Made by a program: the position numbers and the translations under genes. The notes under the pieces were generated by a model, which had not been told where the DNA came from, ran no database searches, and worked only from the letters and a program-made list of their open reading frames with translations. From Smithella sp. (GTDB lineage Bacteria; Desulfobacterota; Syntrophia; Syntrophales; Smithellaceae), in assembly GCA_007244375.1 (NCBI GenBank), contig SCVW01000030.1:120426-184425 (forward strand): a DNA stretch of 64,000 nucleotides. The letters run 5' to 3'. Positions 1 through 10,399 of this stretch are shown here, piece by piece; position 1 is the stretch's first letter, and every line of letters starts with the position of its first letter.

Positions 1-1
1 A

Positions 2-478
2 GTGGAAATGGGTATTATAGGCAAGAGGCCTCTTAATAAAAAACTTGTAGCAACTGCTCTTTGGAAAGACAGACTTATTCTGGCGGTTTCCAAGGATCAT
101 CCCTGGCACAAGAAGAAATCGGTTGCATTGTCTGAATTGATTAAAGAGCCTTTCGTTATCAGAGAAAAGGGTTCGGCAACACGAGAATCATTTGAAGCGT
201 TTTTAGAAAAATCAAAGTTATTAAGTCTTTCTCCGTTTAATATTTGCGCCGAATTAGGAAGTTCCGAAGCAATAAAAGAAGCAATAATTTCCGGATTGGG
301 AGTTTCTGTAATTTCTATTCATGCCATTTCACGCGAGCTGTCTCAAGGCCTGCTTTTTGAAGTTCCAGTTCAGGGATGTCAAATAGAAAGAAATTTCTAT
401 TTGATTTATAAAAATAAGTTTGATTTCCGTTCGTTTCATAAAACATTCGTCAGTTTCATCAAGAGTCATAATCCGTAA
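2..478 (+). CDS. LysR-family transcriptional regulator, C-terminal part
   Basis: This is the effector-binding half of a LysR-type regulator; the DNA-binding domain lies before the window, so the first codon shown is not the real start. The visible 158 residues match the second lobe of the periplasmic-binding-like fold: a segment 'HPWHKKKSVALSELIKEPFV' followed by REKGSATR (ligand-contacting region) and ELGSSEAIKEAI..GLGVSVIS, as in the CysB/CysL-type branch. The ligand cannot be read. The stop at 476-478 is followed by 166 bp before the sensor kinase, so the two need not be cotranscribed. Family assignment is firm; regulon unknown. Confidence 0.85.
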   Translation: MEMGIIGKRPLNKKLVATALWKDRLILAVSKDHPWHKKKSVALSELIKEPFVIREKGSATRESFEAFLEKSKLLSLSPFNICAELGSSEAIKEAIISGLGVSVISIHAISRELSQGLLFEVPVQGCQIERNFYLIYKNKFDFRSFHKTFVSFIKSHNP

Positions 479-498
479 ATAATTATTTGTTAATTTCC

Positions 499-528
499 TT
501 GACACGCAACTCTTCTTCAATGTAATTA
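499..528 (+). promoter_or_regulatory. possible sigma-70 promoter before the sensor kinase
   Basis: A perfect -35 hexamer TTGACA (499-504) is followed after 18 bases by a poor -10 (TAATTA, 523-528). It lies about 115 bp before the kinase start. The weak -10 makes this tentative. Confidence 0.3.
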
Positions 529-644
529 AATTATAAAAAGTCATCACATACATAATCATCTTCCTTGCAGAAATTGTTTCAGATAAGGTTTGTTAATTTA
601 TTCTAAACTGTTCAATGCTGTATTTAAGTTTTCGGTATTAGAAG

Positions 645-2786
645 ATGAAAACTAAAAGTCCTCCAAAAAATAATAAAACGAATTTTAAACGTAGTGAAAG
701 TGTATGGGCAAAGGAAGTATTCAGCAACGGCCAGCAATCATTGCAAAGCATTATAGGATCCTCTCCCATTCCTGCCTTTATCATCGGCAAAGACCATTTG
801 ATTATTTACTGGAATAAAGCGCTGGAAGAATTAAGCGGGATCAAGGCAAAAGAAGTAGTAGGTACCGGTCAACAATGGCGGGCATTTTATAAGACAGCAA
901 GACCATGCATGGCCGATTTGCTTGTTGATAAATATCATAAAAAAATTCCTCAATGGTATCCTGGAAAATTCATCAAGTCGAAATTAATAAAGGGTGCTTA
1001 TGAAGCGACTGATTTTTTCCCCGAGTTAGGCAAGAGAGGGAAATGGTTGCGCTTTACAGCAGCCGTAATTCGTAGTTCCAAGGGATCAGTAATAGGAGCG
1101 GTGGAAACGCTTGAAGATATAACCGATGCGAAAAGGGCTGAAGAATCTTTGCTTAAAGCGCAGGAAGAACTGGAGATTAAAGTAAAAGAACGTACGCACA
1201 AACTTACAAAAGCCAACAAAGCCCTGAAGGAAACGACCGATCACTTGTCTCTGATTTTGGAATTTCTTCCTATCGTATCTTATACATGTAACGCCGATGA
1301 GAATTTTACAATTACGTTTGTAAGCAACCGCGTCAAAGAAATTACCGGTTACGCTCCCTCCCGATTTACCGATAATTCTTACTTCTGGCAGGAGCACATT
1401 CATCCTGAAGACAGAGATAATGTTCTCAAAAAACTAAGATCGGCCACAAAAAGGGGAACTTACAAATTCGAGTATCGTTTCCAGACAGAAGGTGGGTCTT
1501 ATCGATGGATTTCGGATCATCGTCGTCTTATTAAACCTAGCAGTCGTTCACGAAGTTACATGGTTGGTGCATGGCAGGATATAACGGAAGATAAAAAAAT
1601 CCGGCAAGAGGGAGAAATCAGACTGCAGCAAATGATTCAATCCCATAAATTAAAAGCCCTGGGTGAAGTTGTAACGGGAGTTGCTCACGAAATAAATAAC
1701 CCTGTCAGTTTTATTGCCAACAACATTACTCTTTTAGAGGAAATGTGGAATACTATTGAACCTATTCTGGCCAGTGATGGTGCTTCACATCCGGATTGGA
1801 GTAATAAAGGAATCGGTTATGTGGAATTTTGTACTAACATGAAAGAAGTTATTGGTGAGTTTAAAATAGCTTCTCAGCGTATTAAACGCGTCATAGCAGG
1901 ATTAAAAGAATTTGCCCGCACCGATGAAACTCTTGAAAAAAAACCCGTCAAAATAGAAGAAGTAATTCAGGGTGTGATGATTATAGTCGGTGCTCAAGTT
2001 CGTAAAACTGTTTCTCACATGGATATTTACATAGACAGTAACCTGCCGCCTATCCAGGGACATTTTCAAAAGATCGAACAGGTAATCGCTAATCTTTTAA
2101 TTAACGCACATCAATCCATTACTCCGGAACGAAAAGGCAGAATAATTATAACAGCCAGAAGTATTGAAAGACTGAAAGCGATTTTAATTGAAATTGAAGA
2201 TAACGGAATAGGCATGGAAAAAGAAGTGCTGGATCATATATTTGAACCTTTCTTCACAACTCGTCGCGACATGGAAGGAACCGGACTAGGGCTTTCCATA
2301 TCTTATGGACTAATTAAAGAGCATCACGGAATAATCGGCGTTCTTTCCCGTCCCAGAATAGGTAGCAAATTTACCATTTATCTTCCTCTTGATGCAAAAA
2401 CACCGATAAATATTCGTCCGGCTATTCTTTGTTGTGACAGCGATGCTTCATATCTCAATGAAATAAAAATGAGCTTTGCCGATGTTATTGATTGGCACTG
2501 CAGTGCTGAAGAAACCTGCGAGGATATAATAGCTTATCTGGAAATGCATCCTGAAGTGGATATTTTTATTTCGGAGGTAAATCTGCCTTCAATCAACGGA
2601 TGGGAATTAACAAAGAAAATAAAAGAACGTTTTCCACTTTTGCCGGTAATACTTTATTCTTCTGATTCATCAAGTCTCAAGCAGGAAGGAAAGGTTTCCG
2701 TAAAATCTGATTACTTTCTAAAAAAACCATTCAGCATTTCTCAGTTACAAAATATAATTCGTGAAAAGGGAAGGCAAATACTATGA
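645..2786 (+). CDS. PAS-domain sensor histidine kinase with C-terminal pseudo-receiver
   Basis: Soluble-looking hybrid histidine kinase of 713 residues with no obvious membrane helix. Order: PAS about 33-160, coiled coil about 162-200, second PAS (PAS_3 type, HPEDRDNV at 253-260, YRWISD motif) about 202-316, HisKA with phospho-acceptor His348 in the H-box VAHEINNP, HATPase with N box (NLLINAHQ), G1 DNGIGM (519-524) and G2 GTGLGL (545-550), then a receiver-like domain about 591-713. In that receiver the acidic pair (Asp598, Asp600) and Lys694 are kept, but the residue at the phosphorylated Asp position is Glu644 (SEVNLP). It overlaps the next gene by 4 bp (ATGA), so the pair is translationally coupled and very probably a cognate two-component system. 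The signal sensed is unknown. Confidence 0.9.
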   Translation: MKTKSPPKNNKTNFKRSESVWAKEVFSNGQQSLQSIIGSSPIPAFIIGKDHLIIYWNKALEELSGIKAKEVVGTGQQWRAFYKTARPCMADLLVDKYHKKIPQWYPGKFIKSKLIKGAYEATDFFPELGKRGKWLRFTAAVIRSSKGSVIGAVETLEDITDAKRAEESLLKAQEELEIKVKERTHKLTKANKALKETTDHLSLILEFLPIVSYTCNADENFTITFVSNRVKEITGYAPSRFTDNSYFWQEHIHPEDRDNVLKKLRSATKRGTYKFEYRFQTEGGSYRWISDHRRLIKPSSRSRSYMVGAWQDITEDKKIRQEGEIRLQQMIQSHKLKALGEVVTGVAHEINNPVSFIANNITLLEEMWNTIEPILASDGASHPDWSNKGIGYVEFCTNMKEVIGEFKIASQRIKRVIAGLKEFARTDETLEKKPVKIEEVIQGVMIIVGAQVRKTVSHMDIYIDSNLPPIQGHFQKIEQVIANLLINAHQSITPERKGRIIITARSIERLKAILIEIEDNGIGMEKEVLDHIFEPFFTTRRDMEGTGLGLSISYGLIKEHHGIIGVLSRPRIGSKFTIYLPLDAKTPINIRPAILCCDSDASYLNEIKMSFADVIDWHCSAEETCEDIIAYLEMHPEVDIFISEVNLPSINGWELTKKIKERFPLLPVILYSSDSSSLKQEGKVSVKSDYFLKKPFSISQLQNIIREKGRQIL

Positions 2787-4150
2787 GAATTCTGATTGTT
2801 GACGATGAAGAAGTTGCCCTTAATTCGATAAAGCGTCTCTTGAAATGGCGCGGTATCCGCAATGTTGATACCTGTTCAAACGGCAAGGATGCCATTGTCA
2901 AAATTAAAGAAACGGATTATGATATAATTCTTCTGGATTTACTTATGCCGGAAATTGATGGCCTGCAGGTTCTGGAATCAACAAAACCTTACCGTACGCA
3001 TACGGAATTTATAATTCTTACGGCAATTGATGATATTCCTACCACCGTCCAGGCTATTCGTCTCGGCGCCTATGATTATCTCGTCAAACCCGTTGATAAT
3101 GACTTACTTTTTCTCGCCATAAAAAGAGCTTACGAACACAAGGGGCTGCTCATAGGTTTATCAACTACAGCTGGAGATAACAAAAACAAAGTTCCTTCTG
3201 CTTTTTCTGAAATTGTCACTCAATGTCCTCAGATGTGCTCTATATTATCATATGCTCAGGTTATGGCTGGAAGCGGCAATCCCGTAATGATTACGGGAGA
3301 ATCAGGAACAGGGAAGGAACTTGTTGCCAAAGGTATTCATTATGCGGGATCGATGTCCGGTGGGCCATTCATTGCTGTTAATGTCAGTGCTATTCCGGCT
3401 ACCATGTTTGAAAGTCAGTTTTTCGGTCATTCCAAAGGAGCGTTTACCGGTGCGGAGACACCGCATTTGGGTTATTTTGAACAGGCTGATGGAGGAACTT
3501 TGTTTCTTGATGAAATAGGGGAATTACCGCTTGGTCTTCAGACAAAACTGCTACGAGTCCTTGAAGAGAAATCTTTTTATCCTCTGGGTTCGTCCAAACC
3601 CGTGTGGGTGGATGTGCGGGTCATATCGGCTTCCAACAGGGATATTGAACAGGCCTGCCAGGAAGGAAATTTCCGGCTGGATCTGCTCTACCGTCTGAAA
3701 TCCATTCATATTCATTTACCGCCTTTGCGGGAAAGAGATGGCGATATCCCACTGCTTGCGCTTCATTTTCTGCGCAAGTTTTGTGATGCGCATAAAAAAG
3801 AAATTACTGGTTTCAGTCCGGAAGCCATGGATTTGTTATGCGGCAGAAATTATCCCGGCAACGTGCGCGAATTGTCGCAAATCATCGATAACGCCGTTGT
3901 TGTGGCTGACTCCGATTTTATCCTGCCTTCTCATCTGGGAATGGTGTCAACAGGAAAGACGTTTCTATCGCGCAAGTTATGCACATTAAAGGAAAACGAT
4001 GAAGCGCATCTGGTGTATGTTTTGAAAAATGTCAGTGGCGACCGCAGCAAGGCGGCGCAAATTCTCAGCATAACCGTCCGGCAATTACAGCGAAAAATCG
4101 CCGCCATGAAAAAAAATCCTCAGTGGGAAGAAATTTTGCGTGACATTTAG
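2783..4150 (+). CDS. sigma-54-dependent response regulator (NtrC family)
   Basis: 455-residue enhancer-binding activator. Receiver domain 1-120 with acidic residues D7-D8, phospho-acceptor Asp52 and Lys102. AAA+ domain with Walker A GESGTGKE (172-179), the sigma-54 contact loop GAFTGA (219-224) and Walker B GTLFLDE (238-244), then RLDLLYRL. A C-terminal Fis-type helix-turn-helix follows (SKAAQILSITVRQLQRKI). All parts needed to activate sigma-54 RNA polymerase are intact. Its partner kinase is the upstream gene (4-bp overlap). A good sigma-54 promoter and a palindrome lie just downstream, which makes the 4504-13761 gene run its likely target; that link is inference. Confidence 0.93.
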   Translation: MRILIVDDEEVALNSIKRLLKWRGIRNVDTCSNGKDAIVKIKETDYDIILLDLLMPEIDGLQVLESTKPYRTHTEFIILTAIDDIPTTVQAIRLGAYDYLVKPVDNDLLFLAIKRAYEHKGLLIGLSTTAGDNKNKVPSAFSEIVTQCPQMCSILSYAQVMAGSGNPVMITGESGTGKELVAKGIHYAGSMSGGPFIAVNVSAIPATMFESQFFGHSKGAFTGAETPHLGYFEQADGGTLFLDEIGELPLGLQTKLLRVLEEKSFYPLGSSKPVWVDVRVISASNRDIEQACQEGNFRLDLLYRLKSIHIHLPPLRERDGDIPLLALHFLRKFCDAHKKEITGFSPEAMDLLCGRNYPGNVRELSQIIDNAVVVADSDFILPSHLGMVSTGKTFLSRKLCTLKENDEAHLVYVLKNVSGDRSKAAQILSITVRQLQRKIAAMKKNPQWEEILRDI

Positions 4151-4160
4151 GTCATTATGG

Positions 4161-4176
4161 GTGACATAAATGTCAC
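4161..4176. promoter_or_regulatory. palindrome, candidate upstream activator site
   Basis: GTGACATAAATGTCAC is a perfect inverted repeat with 7-bp arms around two bases. A further half site GTGACAT overlaps the stop region of the activator gene just before it (from about 4140). It has the form of an NtrC-type enhancer-binding site and sits about 300 bp upstream of the sigma-54 promoter, within the range at which such activators work by looping. There is no T-tract, so it is not a terminator. The binding protein is inferred. Confidence 0.5.
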
Positions 4177-4457
4177 GCACGATAAGTGCTTGTATTTCAT
4201 AAGAACACCTGTGTTTTGATATCAATAAATACATTGCCTGAATTTTTTCTTGCGACTTTAATTTCGTTTTTACATCATAAAATAATTTCCAATATCCGAT
4301 AAGAGGTGACAGGAAAACTTATTCATCTGTCTGGTAATTTCGCACGCATTAAAACCAGTAAGCATTGGAAAATACTGAATTCTTCCGCCATATGCGGCAG
4401 AGGCTGGTCACATATAAATTTCAGAAATGCAAACGGAAACATTTTAAAATAATTTTT

Positions 4458-4473
4458 TGGCATGGCCATTGCT
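4458..4473 (+). promoter_or_regulatory. sigma-54 promoter of the RsbRD-like/N-ATPase operon
   Basis: TGGCATGGCCATTGCT matches the sigma-54 consensus TGGCACG-N4-TTGCW with one mismatch (T for C). The GG (-24) and GC (-12) are exactly 10 bases apart, as required. The expected start is near 4484, leaving a 20-nt leader that contains the ribosome binding site AAGGAG (4493-4498) of the next gene. It lies directly downstream of a sigma-54 activator gene. Confidence 0.75.
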
Positions 4474-4503
4474 CTTTTCCCTTAAACAAGGGAAGGAGCC
4501 TTC

Positions 4504-4974
4504 ATGAAAGCTTTTACCGCAAAACTTGTCGATTTGACCCAGAAAAACGCGGAGACAATCGCCCGGCAATGGGCAAAAGATATTAAAACTAACATAAAAA
4601 CTTATAGCTATCATAACACTTCCGAAGAAGAAATTATTCATCAGGCAAAATATTTCTATAAGAATTTTCAAATGATGTTTTTTAATGAGTCACCATATGA
4701 ACAGGCCAAGGAAATTTTCGAAAAATATGCGGAAGAAAGATACAAAGAGGGAATTCCTCTGCATGAAGCATTGTATGCCTTGATCTTGATGAGAAGACAC
4801 ATGTGGTTGTATGCGGAATTTCAATCCATGTTCAATGCTGAAGTACAGCATCAGCAGGCGGTAGGAAGTCTTAGCCGGACAATTCTTATGTTCGATTACA
4901 TTATATATGTCGTTGCCAGAAAATTCTGGGAGATGATGAAACTGGAGGAGTTAAAGAAAAAAGATATACAGTAA
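4504..4974 (+). CDS. RsbRD-N-domain-like protein (soluble)
   Basis: 156-residue all-helical protein that resembles the RsbRD_N sensor domain (the N-terminal part of RsbR-type stress proteins and of some histidine kinases). Visible hallmarks are IARQWAKDI near residue 20, a KYAEERYKEGIPL stretch (75-86) and YALILMRR..WLYAEF (91-106). It has no STAS domain and no membrane helix, so it is a stand-alone sensor module. It is the first gene after the sigma-54 promoter, with the ribosome site GGAAGGAGCC just before the ATG. The next gene encodes a close paralogue of the same domain. Function unknown; a role in sensing or in tuning the downstream ATPase is conjecture. Confidence 0.6.
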   Translation: MKAFTAKLVDLTQKNAETIARQWAKDIKTNIKTYSYHNTSEEEIIHQAKYFYKNFQMMFFNESPYEQAKEIFEKYAEERYKEGIPLHEALYALILMRRHMWLYAEFQSMFNAEVQHQQAVGSLSRTILMFDYIIYVVARKFWEMMKLEELKKKDIQ

Positions 4975-5042
4975 TTTCGCGGGATGATTATAAGCGAGTC
5001 AATTTTTTAACATAACAACTTTTAAAAAAGAGAGATGAAAAA

Positions 5043-7663
<2,621 letters not shown>

Positions 7664-7773
7664 TGAAGGGTGAAAGGTGAAGGGTAAAACAAAAAAAAAG
7701 AAATTTCCATTCACTGGTGTTTATAGAACATAGAACGTTGAACGTAGAACATAGAACCCCGAAAGGATGACAC
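7664..7773. repeat. intergenic micro-repeats inside the N-ATPase operon
   Basis: Two low-complexity runs: iterated GTGAAGGGTGAA-type words (about 7662-7687) and iterated AGAACATAGAACGTTGAAC-type words (7723-7757). The second type recurs in inverted orientation at 21664-21698 (before rodA), and GTGAA-type words recur at 10275-10290 and 21635-21656. No gene or terminator is visible. Confidence 0.7.
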
Positions 7774-8127
7774 ATGGTAGAAATAAGACGAACACCCAGT
7801 ACACGCCGCCGGAAAATTGCAGATCACTTTACAGAGCAGGTGGCTAAAAAAGAGGCTCTGCGGAAGAAGGCACTTCGACACAAAGACGAGACCGTGTGGT
7901 TCGGGCTCGGCATGTTCGGAATTGTCGGTTGGGCGGTTGCCATTCCTACACTTATAGGAGTTGCGCTTGGTTTGTGGATTGATCGAACCTGGCCCAGCCA
8001 ATATTCATGGGCTTTGATGTTCTTGATAGCGGGTGTACTTATTGGCTGTATGAATGCCGCCTACTGGGTACGGAGAGTACGCAGCAGAATTATCGAGGAA
8101 GATGAAGATGACGAGTTATCTTCTTAA
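7774..8127 (+). CDS. atpQ: N-type ATPase membrane subunit AtpQ (AtpI-like)
   Basis: 117-residue membrane protein with a basic N-terminus (1-42) and two helices (about 43-68 and 79-96). The GVALGLWIDRTW motif is typical of the AtpI/AtpQ family, and the tail is acidic (EEDEDDELSS). AtpQ is characteristic of N-type operons and is thought to assist c-ring assembly or cation supply, by analogy with AtpI. The ATG at 7774 is preceded by GAAAGGATG. Its 3' end overlaps atpR by 20 bp. Confidence 0.85.
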   Translation: MVEIRRTPSTRRRKIADHFTEQVAKKEALRKKALRHKDETVWFGLGMFGIVGWAVAIPTLIGVALGLWIDRTWPSQYSWALMFLIAGVLIGCMNAAYWVRRVRSRIIEEDEDDELSS

Positions 8128-8419
8128 CACAACGATTTTGTTTACTCTGGCTGTGGCACTCATTGCCGGTATGGGGCTGGGAGCTTTTTATTTTATTGTG
8201 CTGTGGTGGATGGTACAAAGGTTGCCCCAAGCGAAAAGTCCTACGCGTCTCATGATCGGGAGTTTTATTATCAGGATGGCTGTAATTTTGACCGGATTTT
8301 ATCTGGTTATGGGAAATGGTCACTGGGAGCGGCTCGCTGCGGCCATGCTGGGGTTCATAATTATCAGGAAAATTTTAACATATCGTCTGGGGCCGCAAAA
8401 CACGGCTGATGTTTATTGA
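8108..8419 (+). CDS. atpR: N-type ATPase membrane subunit AtpR
   Basis: 103-residue hydrophobic protein with three helices: near residues 6-34, 45-65 and 73-85. It occupies the AtpR position of N-type operons (between atpQ and atpB) and shows the family's conserved Arg in the middle of the membrane (FIIRMAV). AtpR is proposed to interact with the c-ring and a subunit during assembly. The ATG at 8108 is favoured over 8102 and over the longer frame from 8054, because GAGGA at 8095-8099 is 8 bases upstream. It overlaps atpQ by 20 bp. Confidence 0.8.
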   Translation: MTSYLLNTTILFTLAVALIAGMGLGAFYFIVLWWMVQRLPQAKSPTRLMIGSFIIRMAVILTGFYLVMGNGHWERLAAAMLGFIIIRKILTYRLGPQNTADVY

Positions 8420-8462
8420 ATAAAATCAGGCGGACAATATCAGCCGCCACCGGAGATCCGAA

Positions 8463-9194
8463 ATGGAAATAGTATCCCTGAATCAGATCAGCCCTGACCA
8501 GGTAATTATATGGAGTTGGGGATTTATCAAGATCAATGCAACCATTCTTTATACCTGGCTTGTGATGGCTATACTGGTATTTATTTCCTGGTTCGTTACG
8601 CGCAATCTTTCTTCCGATATAAATGTATCCAGATGGCAGCATTTTCTGGAAGTCGTTATCTCTGTTATTCGTGGTGAGATATCCGAAATGACGAAAAAAG
8701 GCGCGGACAATTACATTCCTCTGATCGGCACACTTTTTCTTTTCATCTGCACATCCAATGTACTGGCTATTGTGCCGGGATATGTCGCGCCGACATCGTC
8801 TATTACTACCACTGCTTCTTTGGCGCTATGCGTGTTTATTGCCGTTCCTTATTATGGTGTCTCCCGCAATGGTCTTTTTCATTATTTAAAGGAATATTTT
8901 CAACCTAATTTCATATTCTTCCCTTTCCATGTCATGGGCGAGATATCAAGAACACTTGCCCTGACTGTTCGTCTTTTCGGCAATATTATGAGCCATGAAA
9001 AGGTCATTGGAATTCTGTTGGCAGTCACACCGCTTCTGTTCCCGGTTGTAATGCAGGCACTGGGACTTTTAATTGGTGTGATCCAGGCTTACATTTTTGC
9101 GATTCTTTCCATGGTTTATATAGCTTCAGCGCTTTCTGCTGAAGAAGAACATCATAGTCATTCAGAGGTAAAAAAAGAAGGTTCATCAGTTTAA
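8463..9194 (+). CDS. atpB: N-type ATPase subunit a
   Basis: 243-residue stator channel subunit with about five to six membrane helices. The essential Arg is Arg170 in LTVRLFGNIMSHE (equivalent to Arg210 of E. coli subunit a). The TSSITTTASLALCVF helix is also characteristic. It provides the ion half-channels facing the c-ring. The C-terminal tail is rich in His and Glu (EEEHHSHSEVKKE). The gene lies in the standard N-type position, with atpE starting 27 bp after its stop. Confidence 0.92.
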   Translation: MEIVSLNQISPDQVIIWSWGFIKINATILYTWLVMAILVFISWFVTRNLSSDINVSRWQHFLEVVISVIRGEISEMTKKGADNYIPLIGTLFLFICTSNVLAIVPGYVAPTSSITTTASLALCVFIAVPYYGVSRNGLFHYLKEYFQPNFIFFPFHVMGEISRTLALTVRLFGNIMSHEKVIGILLAVTPLLFPVVMQALGLLIGVIQAYIFAILSMVYIASALSAEEEHHSHSEVKKEGSSV

Positions 9195-9220
9195 CATTTT
9201 TGATCAAAGGAGGAGTTTTT

Positions 9221-9496
9221 ATGGATAACGTAAGCATCGTCGCGATGGCTTCAATATTCGCAGCTGGTTTAACAATGGCCATTGGTTCGGTCGGGCCGGC
9301 TTTAGGCATGGGACGGGCAATTCAGCAGGCCCTTGCTGCAATAGCCCAGCAACCCGATGAACGTAATTCTTTGACAAGAACACTATTTGTGGGTCTTGCC
9401 ATGATCGAATCCATTGCCATTTACTGTTTTGTTATTTCGATGATCGTCATTTTTGCCAATCCTTTCTGGGGTCATTTTGTAAAAGCAGGGGGGTAA
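9221..9496 (+). CDS. atpE: N-type ATPase subunit c
   Basis: 91-residue hairpin proteolipid. Helix 1 contains GSVGPALGMGRA; the loop is AQQPDE; helix 2 carries the ion-binding Glu63-Ser64 in VGLAMIESIAIY, with Tyr68. The ATG at 9221 is set by the strong ribosome site AAAGGAGGAG; the longer frame from 9200 is unlikely. The position equivalent to Gln32 of the Na+ ring of Ilyobacter, and to the second carboxylate typical of N-type c subunits, is Met30 here. Ion specificity therefore cannot be assigned from the motif (see findings). Confidence 0.92.
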   Translation: MDNVSIVAMASIFAAGLTMAIGSVGPALGMGRAIQQALAAIAQQPDERNSLTRTLFVGLAMIESIAIYCFVISMIVIFANPFWGHFVKAGG

Positions 9497-9499
9497 TCC

Positions 9500-10270
9500 A
9501 TGCATATCGACTGGTTTGTATTATTTTGCCAGATATTCAATTTTCTGCTGCTAGTCTATCTGCTGAAAAAATTTCTTTACAGTAGAATTATTAAGGCGAT
9601 GGACGATAGAGAAGCGAAGATTGCCGCGCGGTTCGCTGACGCTGAAGAAATGAAAGCCAAGGCAATCGAAGCCGCTGAAATTTATGCAAAACGCAACCAA
9701 ATGCTCGATGAAACAAAAGAGCGGTTGCTCAATGAAGCAACAATGGCTGCCGAGGCAAAGCGTAAGGAGTTGATGGACAACGTTCGCCAGGAGGTTGATC
9801 AGGTTAAGGTTCGCTGGCAGGATATGCTGGTGCGCGAACAGAACGCCTTCTTTTGTGATTTACGCCAGCGTGCGGCCAAGCAATTATACGCCACGGCGCG
9901 CAAGGCTTTGAGTGATCTGGCGGATGCCGATCTGGAGGAGCGAATTGTGGATGAATTCATTCGTCGGGTCAAGGCGTTAGATCAGGAAAAAAGCGTTCAG
10001 ATACGCAACGCCATTAGAGGCGGCGGCAATCAGGTGACTATCCAGAGCGCTTTCGGAATTTCCGATCAGAGGAAGGCGCAGATAGAAGAAGTTCTGAAAA
10101 AGCAGATAACCAACGGTTTTACACTAAGATATATGAGGCAGCCGGAAATCGTGTCGGGTATTGAATTGCGGGTGAATGGGCATAAGATTGCCTGGAGTCT
10201 CAATGAGTATCTGGAGACACTGGTAGAAAGCCTGACCGAAACGCTCCAGAAAGAAGCACACGCGGCGTGA
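9500..10270 (+). CDS. atpF: N-type ATPase subunit b with delta-like C-terminus
   Basis: 256-residue peripheral-stalk protein: an N-terminal membrane helix (about 5-24), a long charged coiled coil (about 30-150), and a C-terminal part (about 175-256). In that last part VTIQSAFGISDQRKAQIEE and EIVSGIELRVNGHKIAWSL echo the C-terminal domain of the delta subunit (compare atpH at 24768-25310). N-type operons lack a separate atpH gene, and none is seen here, so this single protein probably does the work of both b and delta. The start ATG is 3 bp after the atpE stop. Confidence 0.87.
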   Translation: MHIDWFVLFCQIFNFLLLVYLLKKFLYSRIIKAMDDREAKIAARFADAEEMKAKAIEAAEIYAKRNQMLDETKERLLNEATMAAEAKRKELMDNVRQEVDQVKVRWQDMLVREQNAFFCDLRQRAAKQLYATARKALSDLADADLEERIVDEFIRRVKALDQEKSVQIRNAIRGGGNQVTIQSAFGISDQRKAQIEEVLKKQITNGFTLRYMRQPEIVSGIELRVNGHKIAWSLNEYLETLVESLTETLQKEAHAA

Positions 10271-10399
10271 AGACGGTGAATAGTGAATAGAAAAGACCTT
10301 GCTGTCATTGCGAGGCGACTCTTAGGAGCCATGGCAATCTTAAATAGATCGAGAGAAGAGTGGCAGAAATAAAAATGGAAAGAGGTCAGGAGGCGAAGA
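10271..10399. repeat. REP-like element inserted between atpF and atpA
   Basis: Contains GTGAATAGTGAATAG (about 10276-10290) and, at 10303-10341, a palindromic unit that begins TGTCATTGCGAGG and ends GCAATCT. This is the common dispersed REP-type repeat with ATTGC/GCAAT arms. No terminator T-tract is seen, so read-through into atpA is likely. The ribosome site GGTCAGGAGG for atpA is at its 3' end. Confidence 0.7.

Larger units (their letters stand above)
4151..4503 (+). other. 353-bp regulatory intergenic region
   Basis: No gene is visible. The region is AT-rich and holds a perfect palindrome (4161-4176) and a sigma-54 promoter (4458-4473), plus looser GTGACA and TGTC half-site words around 4306-4332. 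It separates the activator gene from the putative target operon. Confidence 0.7.

Noticed and set aside
7664..10345. Iterated short words that could be read as a CRISPR array
   Set aside because: The units are only 5-12 bp, have no regular spacers and no cas genes are near; they are dispersed micro-repeats.
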